From assembly GCF_902459465.1 (NCBI RefSeq), contig NC_047076.1:13028146-13092145 (forward strand): 64,000 nucleotides of DNA, given 5' to 3'. Positions 35,401 to 45,911 of the stretch are shown piece by piece. A program made the position numbers and the translations under genes. Position 1 is the first letter of the stretch, and each line of letters opens with the position of its first letter. The DNA is from Asterias rubens (taxonomy: Eukaryota > Echinodermata > Asteroidea > Forcipulatida > Asteriidae). A model generated the notes under the pieces. It worked only from the letters and a program-made list of their open reading frames with translations, was not told where the DNA came from and ran no database searches.

Positions 35401-38400
35401 AACAGGAAGTATTTAAGAAGTTGGCATAATCAAGGTTTGTATACAACAAAGGAATCAAGGTCATTGCCATGGCAACAAGTTCAACTGTCTCAAAAAGGCC
35501 CATGGATTCAGGGAAACCACAATTACGTATTTCACTGTGCAAATAAAAAACCAATTCAAAACCATAAAGGTAAACAATGCTTAGTGCATTTTGTAAGCAG
35601 TGGTTTAGCACAGTGGGCGGAGCTGGGCAGGCATGCCCAGATCTCACAAATTTCGCAGCTAGTACTTTAAGAGCAAATGCTGCCAAGTTTCCCCCAGATG
35701 GCACTTCAGCAATGATGGCCCCATAAATCGTAACATGAAACATGTTGTTGAACCACTCACCCCTTGATGGACTAAATTGGATTTAGGGCCCGACACTAAA
35801 AATATCAGTCTAGCTAAAGGGACTGGTTGCACACGACGGACATTGAAGCAAATTCAAGTTAGAAAATGGTCTTTTCGAGTTGTGGTGGACACAAATGTTT
35901 TAGAAGAGCACTGTTTTAGGTGACTAATACAAATTTACCCAAACCTACATAAAATGCATAATAGTGTCCTAGCATTGTGATGCCATATCTCATAAGGTAA
36001 ACATTTTCAGCACTGTACAAATAATGCTAAGATAAAACCAACGTTTTCCCTTTATAGAGTTTACGTATTCACTGGCCAAGTGCCAGTTAAACTACTATGA
36101 ACCAGAGAGTGAAATACTTGCGGACTCACTGGTGAACCCACAAATCGGTCTGTATGCTTCCTTTTTGAAAGGGCAAGGGGTACCAAGGCATTTTCTCCTT
36201 GGTTAAGTGCACCCTAATTTCATGCCATCTACATTGCTTGTGACTGGTATTTAGCTGTTGTTTACTTAGCATAACAATTGAGTGGAGTCTTGGCCGGTAA
36301 TCTGATTATACTAAGCAATGATTTTTGCTTTAAAGCAGCTCTATGAAATTGGGCCCAGGGCCAGGGGGCATTGAGGCAATCGCCTCCGTTGCCTCTGTGA
36401 AGTATCAGGCCTGCAAACATCGTGTACATGAAGGTCCTTGTCAACGTACATGTTGTACTCGTATCTGTAGTTGAATGGACTGTTTCTCTCTAATCAGTTG
36501 GGATTACGCATTTATTATACATGTATATAGGACCTACTTGATTGTACCATAAAGCAAGGACGATTGTACAAACTACAATATTGACACACATCAAGGACAA
36601 ATGTAAGGACATGTAACCCTGCCACTTTACAATGACCTTTCAACCTTGACCTAGTTAACCTCCAAAGGATATCCTGACAAAGCAGATCAACAGGTTATCA
36701 ATAAAAACTCAAACTAGATCTCATCCCGACTTAAAGGTATGGAAACAGAGCCAGTAAATGTCAAAGTTTGGGGTAAATCGTCAGGTTTCCCTCTCTGAAT
36801 CAAACCACAAAACTTTCTCATTTGTATGTCAGAAAACATTCAGTTATATATAACATTTATGTACTTTGTACACTGGTCATCCTACAAGAACTATGTGGTT
36901 TGTTAAGCTGTCGTCTCCATGGAAACGATAGCGGAAAACCTCATAACAAACTTTAGGAGCAGTACTTGAATTCTGAAACATTAGTTAAAAACGCCCAGTG
37001 ATAGATCTGTTCCCCTCAGGCAGAACACTGGTATTGCTAGCGTGTTAAAGGCGCTGGACACATTTGGTACCTGTCAAAGACCAGGGGTGGATTTCAAAAA
37101 GAGTTAGGACTAGTCTTATCTCGAGTTAGGACGAGTTACTCGTCCTAACTTAGGACTATTCACACGAGTTGTCTATCTCCTAGTCCTAACTCTTTGTGAA
37201 ATCGACCCCTGGGCCCAATTTCATAGAGCTGCTTAAGCACAAAATTTTGCTTAAGCAAAAAAATCCTTGCTTTGTAAAATCATTACCGGCCAAGACTCCA
37301 CTCAATTGTTATGCTAAGTGCTAACAGCTAAATACCAGTCACAATCAATGTACAGGCATGGCATGATTGGGTCAGTAACACAATGTTTTATTTGTCATGT
37401 ACAGCAATTGAATAGAGAACTTGAATTTAACACCGGTCATAAGTTAAGAGGTATGAACTTCCGGTTGATGGAAATACAATAACCTTTACTCTATTGTTTA
37501 ATTATTTCCACCTCAGTGATATACAATTGCTACACTTTTTTTTTAACCCGGCATGGGATGGTCTGAAGACTGCAAGGGTGTGAGAGCATGCAGAGGAACT
37601 ATGTGTATCATGATCGTACATTTTGTGAATTAAATTGAGGAAACTCCATTCAAAATATAATTATCAAAATTTTGATTTTTAAAACTCGTTCATCATGATT
37701 CTGATATTTCATTATTGTGAAAAGTTTCTGTATGGCGCCACCACTTTTTCATTCCATATGAAATAAAATAGTATCTAATTTACCTCAATGAGATATCCCT
37801 TTTTGTAAAAATGAGTGAAATAGTGGTGGCGCTGTATGGAAAGTTATCCCATTGTTGTTGTTTTTAAACACAAATTAACAGGAAAATGTATGTTTCCTGC
37901 CACACACTGTACAGTTTTATTTGTTTTGTCATGAAATACAATTAGGGATAGAATCTTACTCAATCAATCAAAGTTCAAACCAAAAATGACTAATGTCAGA
38001 TTCCTTTTATTAGTTTTGGGGTAAAAATTAGTGAAAAAGTGGTGGCAGGATTATGGAAATCTTTCTTCGGATAACTCTTCGTATGGCGCCACCACTTTTT
38101 CACTCATTTTTACAAAAAGGGATATCTCATTGAGGTAAATTAGATTCTTTATTATTTCATATCGAATGAAAAAGTGGTGGCACCATACGGAAACATTTCC
38201 CTTTTTTCTTCTTCCTTCTTGTTCTTCTACCTTCCCCAAGGCCAAACCAACCAAGACAATCGGTAATCACACAACAAGAAACAAAAATGCCTTTCATATT
38301 TTTTCTAGAAACATGGAAGATTGTTCGGATCCGATTGTTCTTCCTCCATGATGAAAATTGACAACCACAAAATATGTTTGACAGCAGGCATCGCCATACA

Positions 38401-38699
38401 CAAACAGTGATCTTCCACAACACGACGTACGCTACTCAGCCCACTCTCCACTGCCCAACCAAGAAGATACAGTTCATCATCATCTCATATTGACACTCTG
38501 TTTCGCAACTCCCGATCACCACTTACCTCTCACAGAATAGTCTGATGAAGACCAAACTAATGGCCATCATCAGAACAACTTTGAAATCATCGATCTGTGG
38601 ATATCTTGCCTCATCAGTACTTCGAAGATCGGCCCAAGTAACATTAGCTGGGAACCAAAATCGCTCGTTCAAAACATACGCAGCTAAACCGCCCGCCAT
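23429..38699 (-). CDS. CERS6-like: Ceramide synthase (CerS5/6-like), complete, eight exons
   Basis: ER membrane enzyme that N-acylates sphinganine or sphingosine with acyl-CoA to make (dihydro)ceramide. Coding exons on the - strand are 38527-38699, 28462-28698, 27707-27815, 26918-27010, 26088-26216, 25271-25377, 24431-24587 and 23429-23554. All have GT-AG borders and join in phase to 376 residues (human CerS6 is about 384). Visible features: start MAGG, the sequon in NERFWFPANVTWADL, a Hox-like domain (about 81-128, with KRLEGLGKQLDW and RWFRRRRNQ), then the TLC/Lag1p region with the HH pair (212-213), TFSYTCNFTRIGSLV and HDISDIFLE. The acidic C-tail has SSEE. The usual YW..LLFSQF reads YIALLLSIF. 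An in-frame ATG upstream (38801) is possible but MAGG fits the family. CerS5/6 type is inferred; chain-length preference cannot be read. Confidence 0.93.
24686..25207. repeat. Minisatellite, about 5 units of 102-103 bp, in a ceramide synthase intron
   Basis: Units start with CACTGTGTAGCTTGG at 24686, 24788, 24890, 24993 and 25095, and a partial sixth begins at 25197. Each contains a 6-bp stem hairpin CTTGCT-GTG-AGCAAG, inside a wider near-palindrome from GTTAACAAGGGTG to CACCAGGGTTAAC. The last two full units change the loop to ATG. The array lies between coding exons 6 and 7 (intron 24588-25270) and fills most of it. Reading frames here are repeat artefacts. Confidence 0.93.
26321..26470. 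repeat. Palindromic TTAGGACTAGTC-family element
   Basis: Begins near GATTTCACAAAACGCTAGG and contains CAGTTAGGATGAGTGACTAG, the CTTAAGGTTTACATGTTACAG core and CCTAAGTTAGG. It is the same family as 37083, 45059 and 62251, and here it lies in a ceramide synthase intron. A SINE-like 3' tail (GAGCGCTCTATAAC plus ATT repeats) follows at about 26525-26605. Confidence 0.6.
27279..27454. mobile_element. Short foldback copy of the GGACACTATTGGTAATT family
   Basis: TTAAAGGCATTGGACACTAT opens the element and its mirror image, ending AGTGTCCAGTGTCTTTAA, closes it. Only about 175 bp remain, compared with about 380 bp in full copies (see 58924). Confidence 0.75.
28049..28262. mobile_element. MITE-like element with 19-bp terminal inverted repeats
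   Basis: ATAGACGATGTGACCTCTG at the left is mirrored by CAGAGGTCACATTGTCTAT at the right (one mismatch), over 214 bp, in the intron between ceramide synthase coding exons 2 and 3. No coding capacity. Confidence 0.75.
29171..29517 (+). mobile_element. tRNA-Leu-derived SINE in ceramide synthase intron 1
   Basis: The head has a leucine-tRNA-like A box (TGGCCAAGCGGTTAAG), a possible CAA anticodon in ATTCAAGCTC, a long variable arm and a B box GGTTCGAATCC at 29233-29243. A body of about 230 bp follows, then the GCGCTATATAAA end and an ATT-repeat tail. The same tail appears at 4438-4475 and about 26560-26605. It is antisense to the host gene. Confidence 0.8.
32919..33297. repeat. Compound repeat built of CCAGTGGGAACGC units
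   Basis: CCCCGTTCCCACTGGACC at the left faces several CCAGTGGGAACGC or AAGTGGGAACGC copies further right (about 32991, 33100, 33220), separated by GCGATCA-type motifs. The spacing of about 110-120 bp suggests an internally reiterated foldback element. Confidence 0.6.
33728..34233 (+). mobile_element. Two head-to-tail copies of the GGACACTATTGGTAATT MITE family
   Basis: A near-complete copy (33728-34079) opens with TTAAAGACACTGGACACTAT and closes with AATAGTGTCTACTGCC. A second, 3'-truncated copy follows immediately (34075-34233). A further reversed fragment lies at about 34677-34816. The internal blocks CAAAGACCAGT, TTGGTCGTCGAAGTTG and GAAAGAAAAAACACC are shared with the copies at 43310, 50273 and 58924. 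Confidence 0.75.
36232..36356 (-). repeat. GGGCCCAATTTCAT repeat, reverse copy
   Basis: The reverse complement of this block matches 37211-37350: GGGCCCAATTTCATAGAGCT at one end, then CTTGGCCGGTAA-related sequence, then the GACTGGTATTTAGC region. Other copies or fragments are at 42103-42256, 46141-46168 and about 50885-51070. Confidence 0.7.
37083..37211. repeat. Palindromic TTAGGACTAGTC-family element (short copy)
   Basis: CAGGGGTGGATTTCAAAAAG at the left is mirrored by CTTTGTGAAATCGACCCCTG at the right, with GAGTTAGGACGAGTTACTCG between. It directly follows a 5' fragment of the GGACACTATTGG family (37044-37086) and abuts the GGGCCC element at 37211, so three families are stacked end to end. 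Confidence 0.75.
37211..37350 (+). repeat. GGGCCCAATTTCAT repeat, forward copy
   Basis: Forward counterpart of 36232-36356, about 850 bp away. Together they form a long inverted-repeat pair in ceramide synthase intron 1. Confidence 0.7.
37722..37844. mobile_element. TATGGCGCCACCACTTTTTC MITE, copy 1
   Basis: Terminal inverted repeats TATGGCGCCACCACTTTTTC and GAAATAGTGGTGGCGCTGTA surround a core with TACCTCAATGAGATATCCC. It is 123 bp long. Confidence 0.8.
38072..38196. mobile_element. TATGGCGCCACCACTTTTTC MITE, copy 2, reversed
   Basis: Same element as 37722-37844, but the core reads GGGATATCTCATTGAGGTA, the reverse complement. A half copy (GTGAAAAAGTGGTGGCAGGA, about 38030-38055) lies between the two. 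Confidence 0.8.
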
Positions 38700-40303
38700 T
38701 GTTGCACATGTCTCGTACACGCAATGTGAATGGAATGACGTTTTTTCGTTGAGTGTATTGATTCTCGTACAATCACGCACTGAATCACGCGAGTTTCTCA
38801 CTGGTGGGCTGTATCATCATACGCAAAGTACATTCAAACAGAGTACCAGGGATATTTTACGTCTGACATCGTCTTTGACTCCGTAACGATTTCACCTAAA
38901 AAACGGGGTGGGGCCGCAGCGAAGACTTGTGGTTGGACTAGAGCATTAATTATTTTGAGATGAGTTTCTTTGTTACTCGCGGAGTATTACTCATTACTCA
39001 ACCGTGACTTACGGGAGTGTAAGAAATAAATTAGGATTGTTTCATTGTCAGATGGGTTCATTAGATCAAGATCTTTACCAAGATCAAGGGTGAGGGCGCA
39101 CGTAAGCCGGACGGGCGGTGGTCATCGCTTCTCTAAGGAGAAAAACAATGTTACTTTCACTTTGACTGATTGGCTCATTATTTTTTTTAACAGGAACAAC
39201 TCACAATGTGAAATTTTGGAGTTTAGAGAACTTATTTATACTGTATTTAATATGTATTTCTAATTCACGATTATTTCTTCCCGGCTGTTGCTTTCCCCAC
39301 CCACCCTTTTTTTCCATTTGGGTGGCAACAAAATGATGAGTTTTATAATATTATTAATAAGGAGAAAGACAATTCAAAACAAAAAAACAAAGTAGACATA
39401 ATGTTTGCTGGAGTAAATAATTATTGTCATAAATCAATGAATCTTGTTTATATTGTTGACAGTGTTACCTAATAAAGTAATCACATAGTTATTATTTTGT
39501 TACTTATAATATTTTTTTTGATATTATTATTATACATTAAATTATTGCTTATTGTAGAGAAACCCTGTTCTGCTTGTTGCTCTAGGGTATAACTGTACAA
39601 TCATGCCCCCGTTATCACTAAAGTACCAGCATATTAAATCTGGCCCTTGTTTGATTATGGCCCAATAAATAAATACAACTGTAAAAGAGGCAACATCATG
39701 AATTTCTTGTCTTACTAAATGAAAACGTCAAATCCACCAAAGTACAGTTGGTAAAGAATTTGTGCTTCACTCAATCAATGAGTAATTTGATGTTGCCCCG
39801 AATAATCAGGTTTGCTGGTAGGCCTACACTTGAAAGATTTTTCTAGTGTCAAAAATTATACCTGCATATTGAATCTGTCCTCTGAAATTCACTGTTTAGC
39901 AAAGACATTGATCTAGTAAGTTAAATGTAGCATAAGACAATTTGTATCGTTATTAATTGGTTTAGGGCTATTATTTGTATTAATTTTGTTTATGACTATT
40001 GTTGTTTTCCTATTAATTCATTTATTTACTTTTTGTTTTGTTTTGCTAAATCATGTCTGACTAGAGTGTGAACTAGTTTGTTTTCTAATCACTCAGTGTT
40101 GTACAAAAAAAGGAGGAAAACAGATTAGTAGAAGGGCACTTTATGAATAATTAGTTCATACAGTGTCTAGAACAAGAGACTTGTCAAAAGACACATCTAG
40201 AACATGAACAGCGCTTTAAAAAATTATCGGTACATCAACAGCTAGCTATAGAGGGCGCCCTTACAAAATAACGGTACTCAAGAATACACCAAACAGCCGT
40301 CGG
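38700..40303. other. Divergent intergenic region between ceramide synthase and RPL27
   Basis: Both genes probably have their promoters here. I can point to no firm element for the ceramide synthase. AT-rich low-complexity sequence dominates 39300-40200. A + strand frame at 38545-38886 is antisense to ceramide synthase exon 1 and is not a gene. Confidence 0.5.
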
Positions 40304-40377
40304 TATAAAAAACACGTCTTGATCCCACAATGCACTTCTGTAACTGACCTTTTCTTCCGGTTCGCCAAATAGATGAG
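40304..40377 (+). promoter_or_regulatory. Possible RPL27 promoter and 5' UTR exon
   Basis: TATAAAA at 40304-40310 is followed at 40349 by CTTTTCTTCC, which resembles the 5' terminal oligopyrimidine start of ribosomal protein mRNAs. AG before GTAAAG at 40378 could be a donor to the acceptor (TTTGTGCAG) just before the RPL27 start exon. Against it: the TATA-to-start distance is somewhat long, and the exon would contain an upstream ATG (40373) in another frame. Other first exons are possible. Confidence 0.25.
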
Positions 40378-41345
40378 GTAAAGACAGTAATAATACGGCG
40401 AAAAGAATCGCCCAACATCCACATTTAGAGAAAGAAATACATTTTAAATTTGAACTCAGTTTGTTACTTAATATTTCTTTAATTATTACAATAAATTTTA
40501 TTGCAAATAATATTTGTATTTTACTTAAAACAAACCCTAGTGCAGGTTGGTGCTCAACGGTGAAAATCGCCGTTCCATTTACGTACAAATCGATGTTCGT
40601 CGTATCGAATAGACTCATGTTGGGGTTAAATTTGCTGTTGTTGTCACGACATATTTAACAAAGATTAATGATATTTTATAATGAATATTTCGGTGTTGAT
40701 TGCGGGAATTTCTTTGTCGTATTATTACCAATGATATTTTTTAGAACTGAAAGGTTTTGGGGGAAGGCAGATGAGATTGATGGCCCGGAGAACGGAGGAG
40801 GAGTGGTTAGGACCTAATCCTTTTAAAAATAAATTCGTTCATTTATCTGTCCCCAAGCTTTCCCTTTTATTACCTCCTTTCCTTCCTTGAGTCTGAGTGT
40901 TGGCAGTTTGAAATGAAGGGTGTCTGTTCGTGTTTGTTTGTTGTGTAAATTTATTTTAAGCTGTTTTAAACTTTATTTTTAGATACGAAAAAACATCAAA
41001 TGGTCAACATCAATAACTTTAGAATCAGGTTCAGAATAAAACAAAATGAAATGGAATCAAAACCTGTCGACACACGTTTGACGTACTGGTTCGGTTGACT
41101 TGGTTTAGTTTGTTTTAGGTGACAGTGACACGGTCACCACCACAGCCCAGGTCACTCTGATCTGACGTGACGGTAAACAAGAAGAAAGTAATTTGTGTAG
41201 CCATGCTAGGCCGTCGTAGTCGATGTTAATAAATAGTTATTTAACTATTTAGCTCTGGCTTTGGACTTTGTCATCATGTTGATGTAAAACATTTTAAAAT
41301 GTAAAATTACTTTCATGCGTTTGCTTTCTTTGTGCAGGAACAGCC

Positions 41346-43155
41346 ATGGGCAAGTTTCTTAAGCCAGGCCGGGTCGTTCTCGTACTCTCTGGACGTTTCG
41401 CAGGACGCAAGGCTGTCATAGTCAAGGTAATTCCATCATTCGCACGAGCCTCTGATAACCTAGAGTCCTAGACCGTATTGCGATTACCGCCTGGTTGATT
41501 TTGCTGAATAGTCAAAAGGCGCTGTGGGAAGGAACATGCTTACTGTACCCCCTTTTTCATTCCCACAATGCCTTTCGATCATTCAGCAAATTCATCCAGG
41601 TAGATTGGCGAATATGTCATTGAGCTTTTCAACACGAAGTTTTTGCAAAAAATGTGAACAGCTTTTACAAACATGTAATTTTTATCTATAGAACCACGAT
41701 GATGGCAGTACTGACAGGACGTATGGTCATGCCCTCGTAGCTGGTGTAGCCACGTACCCTCGCAAGGTCACCAAGCGCATGAGCAAGAAGCGCATCAAGC
41801 AGAGGTCAAAGTTGAAGTCCTTCGTCAAGGTTTTCAACTACAATCACCTCATGCCAACTCGGTAAGCTCTTCGTCCGAGGTCATAGTTCATAGGTCAATC
41901 TAAAGCATTTCAAAGACAATTTTTGTTTTATAATCTAAAAGAAAACGCCTAATTCCATTGCACAGTCTCCTGTGTTCCAGTCAACTATGTGATGGGGGAC
42001 AGAAGAGAGAATGTTTATTGGCGGGGGAAGTGGACAGGGAATAATTTTTGAAACATTGGGAATAGGTGGCCCAGGAGGCATTTCTGGTAATCTCCAAGTT
42101 GCAGGGCCAAGTTTCATTAAGCCTGTAAGCACAACAACTTCCCAAGCAAAGCATAGTTTTGCTTGGCAGCAAAGGTTACCAACCAAAATAACATTAAGAC
42201 TGGTGCACCAATTTTTCAAGCAGTTTTCTGGTTAACTGTTTTATGAAATTGGGCCCTGGTCAAAGGCCAGAGTGTCATATTGACGTGCAATTACGACTTG
42301 TGTTTGAGAGAATTTAAACCAGTGGACGATAATTACATGACAACAGATTTATTTGTGTTTCTTGTTTGTTTTGAACGTCTAGCTACTCCGTTGATGTGAA
42401 CATAGACAAGCAGGTCGTCAACAAAGATGCCTTCCGGGACCCCACATTGAGACGCAAAGCCAAGCGTGAGGTCAAGGGCAAGTTCATGGAAAGGTCAGTC
42501 AAATAGAAAAGCTGGATATTGTTCAGATGATGTTTCCGTTAAGGGAACTTGGTAAACTCCCACATGGGGATATAAACTTCAACCTGGCAACAGCCAATCT
42601 CTTTCATTCAATTATAGGATCAATGTTTATGATTATGAATTGCACAAATCAGTTGTGATTCAGTAACTAGAGACTATACTATAGTCCAGTTCATACTTGC
42701 TGTGAAAGCGATACAACCGTTGCGTCACAAACTCAAAGTTGAACTGTGTTTAAATGTTCAACAGTTGCAAAACATTTGCTGCATAAGCAGCCATGTGACT
42801 TCTTATCTTGTATAAATAATATGCAACATGTTAACATGAAGGGTTACTTTGAAAAGGTAAAGGCTAGGATGCTAGTTGTTTGGTACATAAATATTGGACA
42901 TTTATTTTAATGGACATTTGGTAGAACTTCGCTCTTGGAGGGGCACAGAAATTTGCCTCTGACATGGGGCACTTCCATGAGGACTATGTTTATTTGTGTT
43001 AAAACTTTGCAAAGGGCACCACTGCAAATGGTGGGTGTCGCGAGTTCAAATCATTCCGTAAAACCGTTTTTCTCATCTCATGTTTTTACTTTTCCGCTCT
43101 CTTCAGATACAAGACTGGTAAGAACAAGTGGTTCTTCACCAAGCTGAGGTTCTAA
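41346..43155 (+). CDS. RPL27: Ribosomal protein L27 (eL27), complete, four coding exons
   Basis: Component of the large cytosolic ribosomal subunit. Coding exons are 41346-41426, 41692-41861, 42383-42493 and 43107-43155, with GT-AG introns. They join in phase to 136 residues, the usual family length. The protein opens [20 protein letters not shown] (the KOW-type start), continues through [20 protein letters not shown] and the basic [15 protein letters not shown] stretch, and ends [11 protein letters not shown]. The ATG lies just downstream of a likely acceptor (TTTGTGCAG), so a non-coding first exon is expected. The gene diverges from the ceramide synthase and converges on DCTN2. Intron 1 contains a long foldback element. 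Confidence 0.98.
41488..41602. mobile_element. Foldback element (about 43-bp arms) in RPL27 intron 1
   Basis: The left arm 41488-41530 (with TTTTGCTGAATAGTCAAAAG and ending CTGTGGGAA) pairs with the right arm 41560-41602 (starting TTCCCACAATGCC and including CATTCAGCAAATTCATCC), leaving a loop of about 29 bases. There are no C/D or H/ACA box signals that would make it a snoRNA; a MITE remnant is more likely. Confidence 0.7.
42103..42256. repeat. GGGCCCAATTTCAT-family element with inverted ends
   Basis: GGGCCAAGTTTCATTAAGC opens it and TTATGAAATTGGGCCC closes it, in RPL27 intron 2. The interior has AAGCAAAGC and AAGACTGGTG blocks shared in part with 37211-37350. Confidence 0.65.
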
Positions 43156-43230
43156 ATGCTGGGACGTCGAGAGCGAATCTAGGGCGGTCTGTAAATTATG
43201 TTTTTGCTGGCGTAAGATTATTGGTCAGTT

Positions 43231-43236
43231 AATAAA
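43231..43236 (+). promoter_or_regulatory. RPL27: RPL27 polyadenylation signal
   Basis: AATAAA lies 75 bp after the stop codon and is immediately repeated as AAATAAAG. The short 3' UTR is typical of ribosomal protein genes. Confidence 0.75.
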
Positions 43237-43309
43237 ATAAAGGCACGTACATTTATTGTAGTGTAAAACAAATCTTGAGTGTCCGTTGTGATTCTATGGT
43301 GTTATGTTC

Positions 43310-43709
43310 TTAAAGGCACTGGACAGGTTCGGTAATTGTCCAAGACCATTATTCTCACTTAAGGTGTCCCATCGTACATATGCATCAAGTAATATCTGTG
43401 AAGATTTGGGTTCAATCGATCATCGAAGTTCAAGACAATGATGGAGGAAAAAACACCCTTGTGCACAAATTTGTCTCGTATGCCTGAGAAGTCTTTCTTT
43501 GATTCAAATATTTTTTTGAGGAAATTGCCTTTTTCAAAACTACATTACTTCAGAGGAAGTAATTTCTCACGTGTTTGTATACATGTATACTATAATCAAC
43601 AGCCCTCTGTTGCTTGTTACCAAGTAAGAGGCCTATGTAATTACATGTACAGTACATTGTACATGGTTATATTGTTGAGTAATTACCAAACGTGTCCTGT
43701 ACCTTTATA
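43310..43709 (+). mobile_element. GGACACTATTGGTAATT-family MITE, near-complete copy
   Basis: It opens TTAAAGGCACTGGACAGG and closes ACCAAACGTGTCCTGTACC, with the family's internal blocks CAAGACCATTATTCTCAC, GAAGATTTGGGTTCAAT and ACTTCAGAGGAAG in order. Confidence 0.75.
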
Positions 43710-45058
43710 CAATTAGCCAAAACCTTGACAAGAAATACATTTGTTCTCAAATATTCTCAAGTCTTCTCGCGTCTTTCTCCTCCACTCACACAAGAAGAAA
43801 AAATGAGTACATAAAACATCAATGACGAAGGAGAAACGGTGTTTAACTTTTTAGAGCATTTTAAACATACCAACCCCTTTATTCATGTTAACAACGCGAC
43901 AAAGGCAAATTTTTACAATATTTCAAGCCATCAATCAGCAAAAATGTTGGGATGGATTTGCAGGGGACATGATGTGTAGTTTTGAAGGGATGACAAATCT
44001 CAGAATTCAGACTAACCAAAATGTCCTGGAAAAAGACCAACCCAGAAGCCGCCAAAAGGTGGAAGTTCCATCACTCTAACTTCCCTCCTAAACTTCTCGT
44101 CTTAGTTTCAGACCTTGCCAGCAATGATTATCGCCCCTGGTTTTGGGACAACGTAAAATAATTAAAATTTAAAAGGCACTATTCCATCAACATCATAGCG
44201 CACTAGAAAGAAATTAAACTGGAAAAAGGTTAGTCTTTAGGCTTTAACAAAATGCAGATTGAGTACAATTATTCCCTAATGAAAGATTGTTCCAAATCAT
44301 TGGCCCAGCTACACTGAAAGATTTTGACCTAGAAGTTAGTTTGCTCGGGGAACATTCAAGAGGGTGATTTCAAGTCTGGACTGAACCGAAGAAATCAATA
44401 AGGAATTCAGACATTCATGGTATGTTTGTGTTGCTTTTCTAGCAATATGATTCTGTAAATTGGAATCGAGGCTGAGAGGACAAACTAGTCTGATCCTTGG
44501 TCTGATCCTTGTCATAAGAAAATGAAATTAGAACTTGCATTATGTTATGTATACACAGGGAACCAAACAGAATGTACAAGGAAGGGCTAAGCATATCATT
44601 TTATAACAGACACATTATAATGTACACCATGGTAATTAATTGACTAAAGTATGGGAATAGTCGGTGAATGAGCCATCTTGAATTTTAAGCCAATCAGATC
44701 CGTGCGTCCAGACTGAGGCAGGTTAGCATAATAAGTCTGGTGCCTGATTTGTATAATGAGCATCTGTGTTTATGAACACAGGGTAGTTGACAGCTTTTCT
44801 TGAGATCACACTGACAAATTCTTAACTACACTAACCACCACATTTAAGACACTACTAGTACTAACAGTGGATAATACATTATTTACAAATCGCCTTTGCA
44901 GTATTTTTTTCTTAATATATCTTAGATTTTTATGCACATAATTTCTTACAATTTTTCAACTAAAGGTTGTGCCTTGAATTTCACTTTGTCCATGTTTTAG
45001 TCCTGAAAAAACTTTCTCAGAAATTAAGATTTTATCTTGTCTTAACCAAAATGAAATT

Positions 45059-45172
45059 CCAGGGGTCGATTTCACAAAGATGGTCCACACTTAGGGCTAT
45101 TCTTAAAACTCTGTTGTAGTCCTGAGTTAACTCAAAATTAGACTGGTATTAACTCTTTGTGAAATCCACGGA
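45059..45172. repeat. TTAGGACTAGTC-family element (diverged copy)
   Basis: CAGGGGTCGATTTCACAAAG at the left is mirrored by CTCTTTGTGAAATCCACGG at the right. Confidence 0.65.
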
Positions 45173-45911
45173 TAGCCTTAATTATAATAATTTATTCCCT
45201 TTGTTGCGGGGAATTATAAATAAAAATTCAAAATTCAAACCAACTTTGACATGATTGTCAAAAAAAATCATAGAATGATTGAAACGAAAAAGTAACACAA
45301 AGTTACTTGAATAAATAAATGAAATTAACTGACCAAAATGCAAAATATTAATTATTGCAATCGCTTCCAAATGGTAAATATGTCTTCATGACCCTTCACC
45401 TTTCCGCAAATTTGTTGTCGAGTTATCTATCATTTGATAAAAATTGACTGAAAAAAACTGATTGCATTCCAAAAGAATATAATAGCTAGCTATAAAATGG
45501 CAAACATGTGGCGCGTGTTCAACAAATAAAATAGATGAAAGTGTCAATTTTAGTTAAATTTGGTTTGATTAAAATTCAGAGGAAATCTGAAAGCAAATCA
45601 TGTGAAAGCTGGAATGCCGGAATGATGGGGAGGGGGGGGGGAGGGAGGGCGTTCATTATAATTGTGGTCATTACTTGATGGCTTTAACAAACACGCTTCA
45701 CAAACCAAATAAATTTCAGCAAAATTGGTAAAATGGGAAGTACGCAACAGGAACAAACACTCGATGGTTACAAAGTGGTTCAATAACAGCAGCCCTAGAA
45801 TGAACCCTTGTTTCTCATTTTGCAAATCTTCATCTCGCTCACTCCTGGTTCATGAATATGCGCATATTCATTACAAGGAAATAAATATTCAAATAGTCTC
45901 TCCGTCTGGAG

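Larger units (their letters stand above)
28699..38526 (-). other. Ceramide synthase intron 1 (9.8 kb), repeat-rich
   Basis: The intron between coding exons 1 and 2 has no additional gene that I can support. It holds the SINE at 29171, a compound inverted-repeat element (32919-33297), tandem copies of the GGACACTATTGG family (33728-34233), copies of the GGGCCCAATTTCAT family (36232, 37211), an inverted MITE pair (37722, 38072) and many fragments of a GCCTTGGTGCCC-rich repeat (about 29540, 31360, 34390, 34810, 36150). Confidence 0.75.
43237..45911. other. Convergent intergenic region between RPL27 and DCTN2
   Basis: No gene is supported. It contains a GGACACTATTGG-family copy (43310-43709), a TTAGGACTAGTC-family copy (45059-45172) and a G-run (45631-45640). 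A TTTATT at about 45187 could be an AATAAA signal for the - strand DCTN2 transcript. Confidence 0.5.

Noticed and set aside
40235-40618. Possible small membrane protein gene; the C-terminal part recalls the nuclear envelope phosphatase regulator CNEP1R1 (KVS..SLW..FF pattern)
   Set aside because: The resemblance is a few scattered residues, the APSIAS end is encoded by a MITE-type terminal repeat, and the frame overlaps a probable promoter on the other strand.
44100-44480. Stretch that looked like a decayed LINE reverse-transcriptase end
   Set aside because: The translated pieces do not carry a recognisable RT motif, and no frame stays open.
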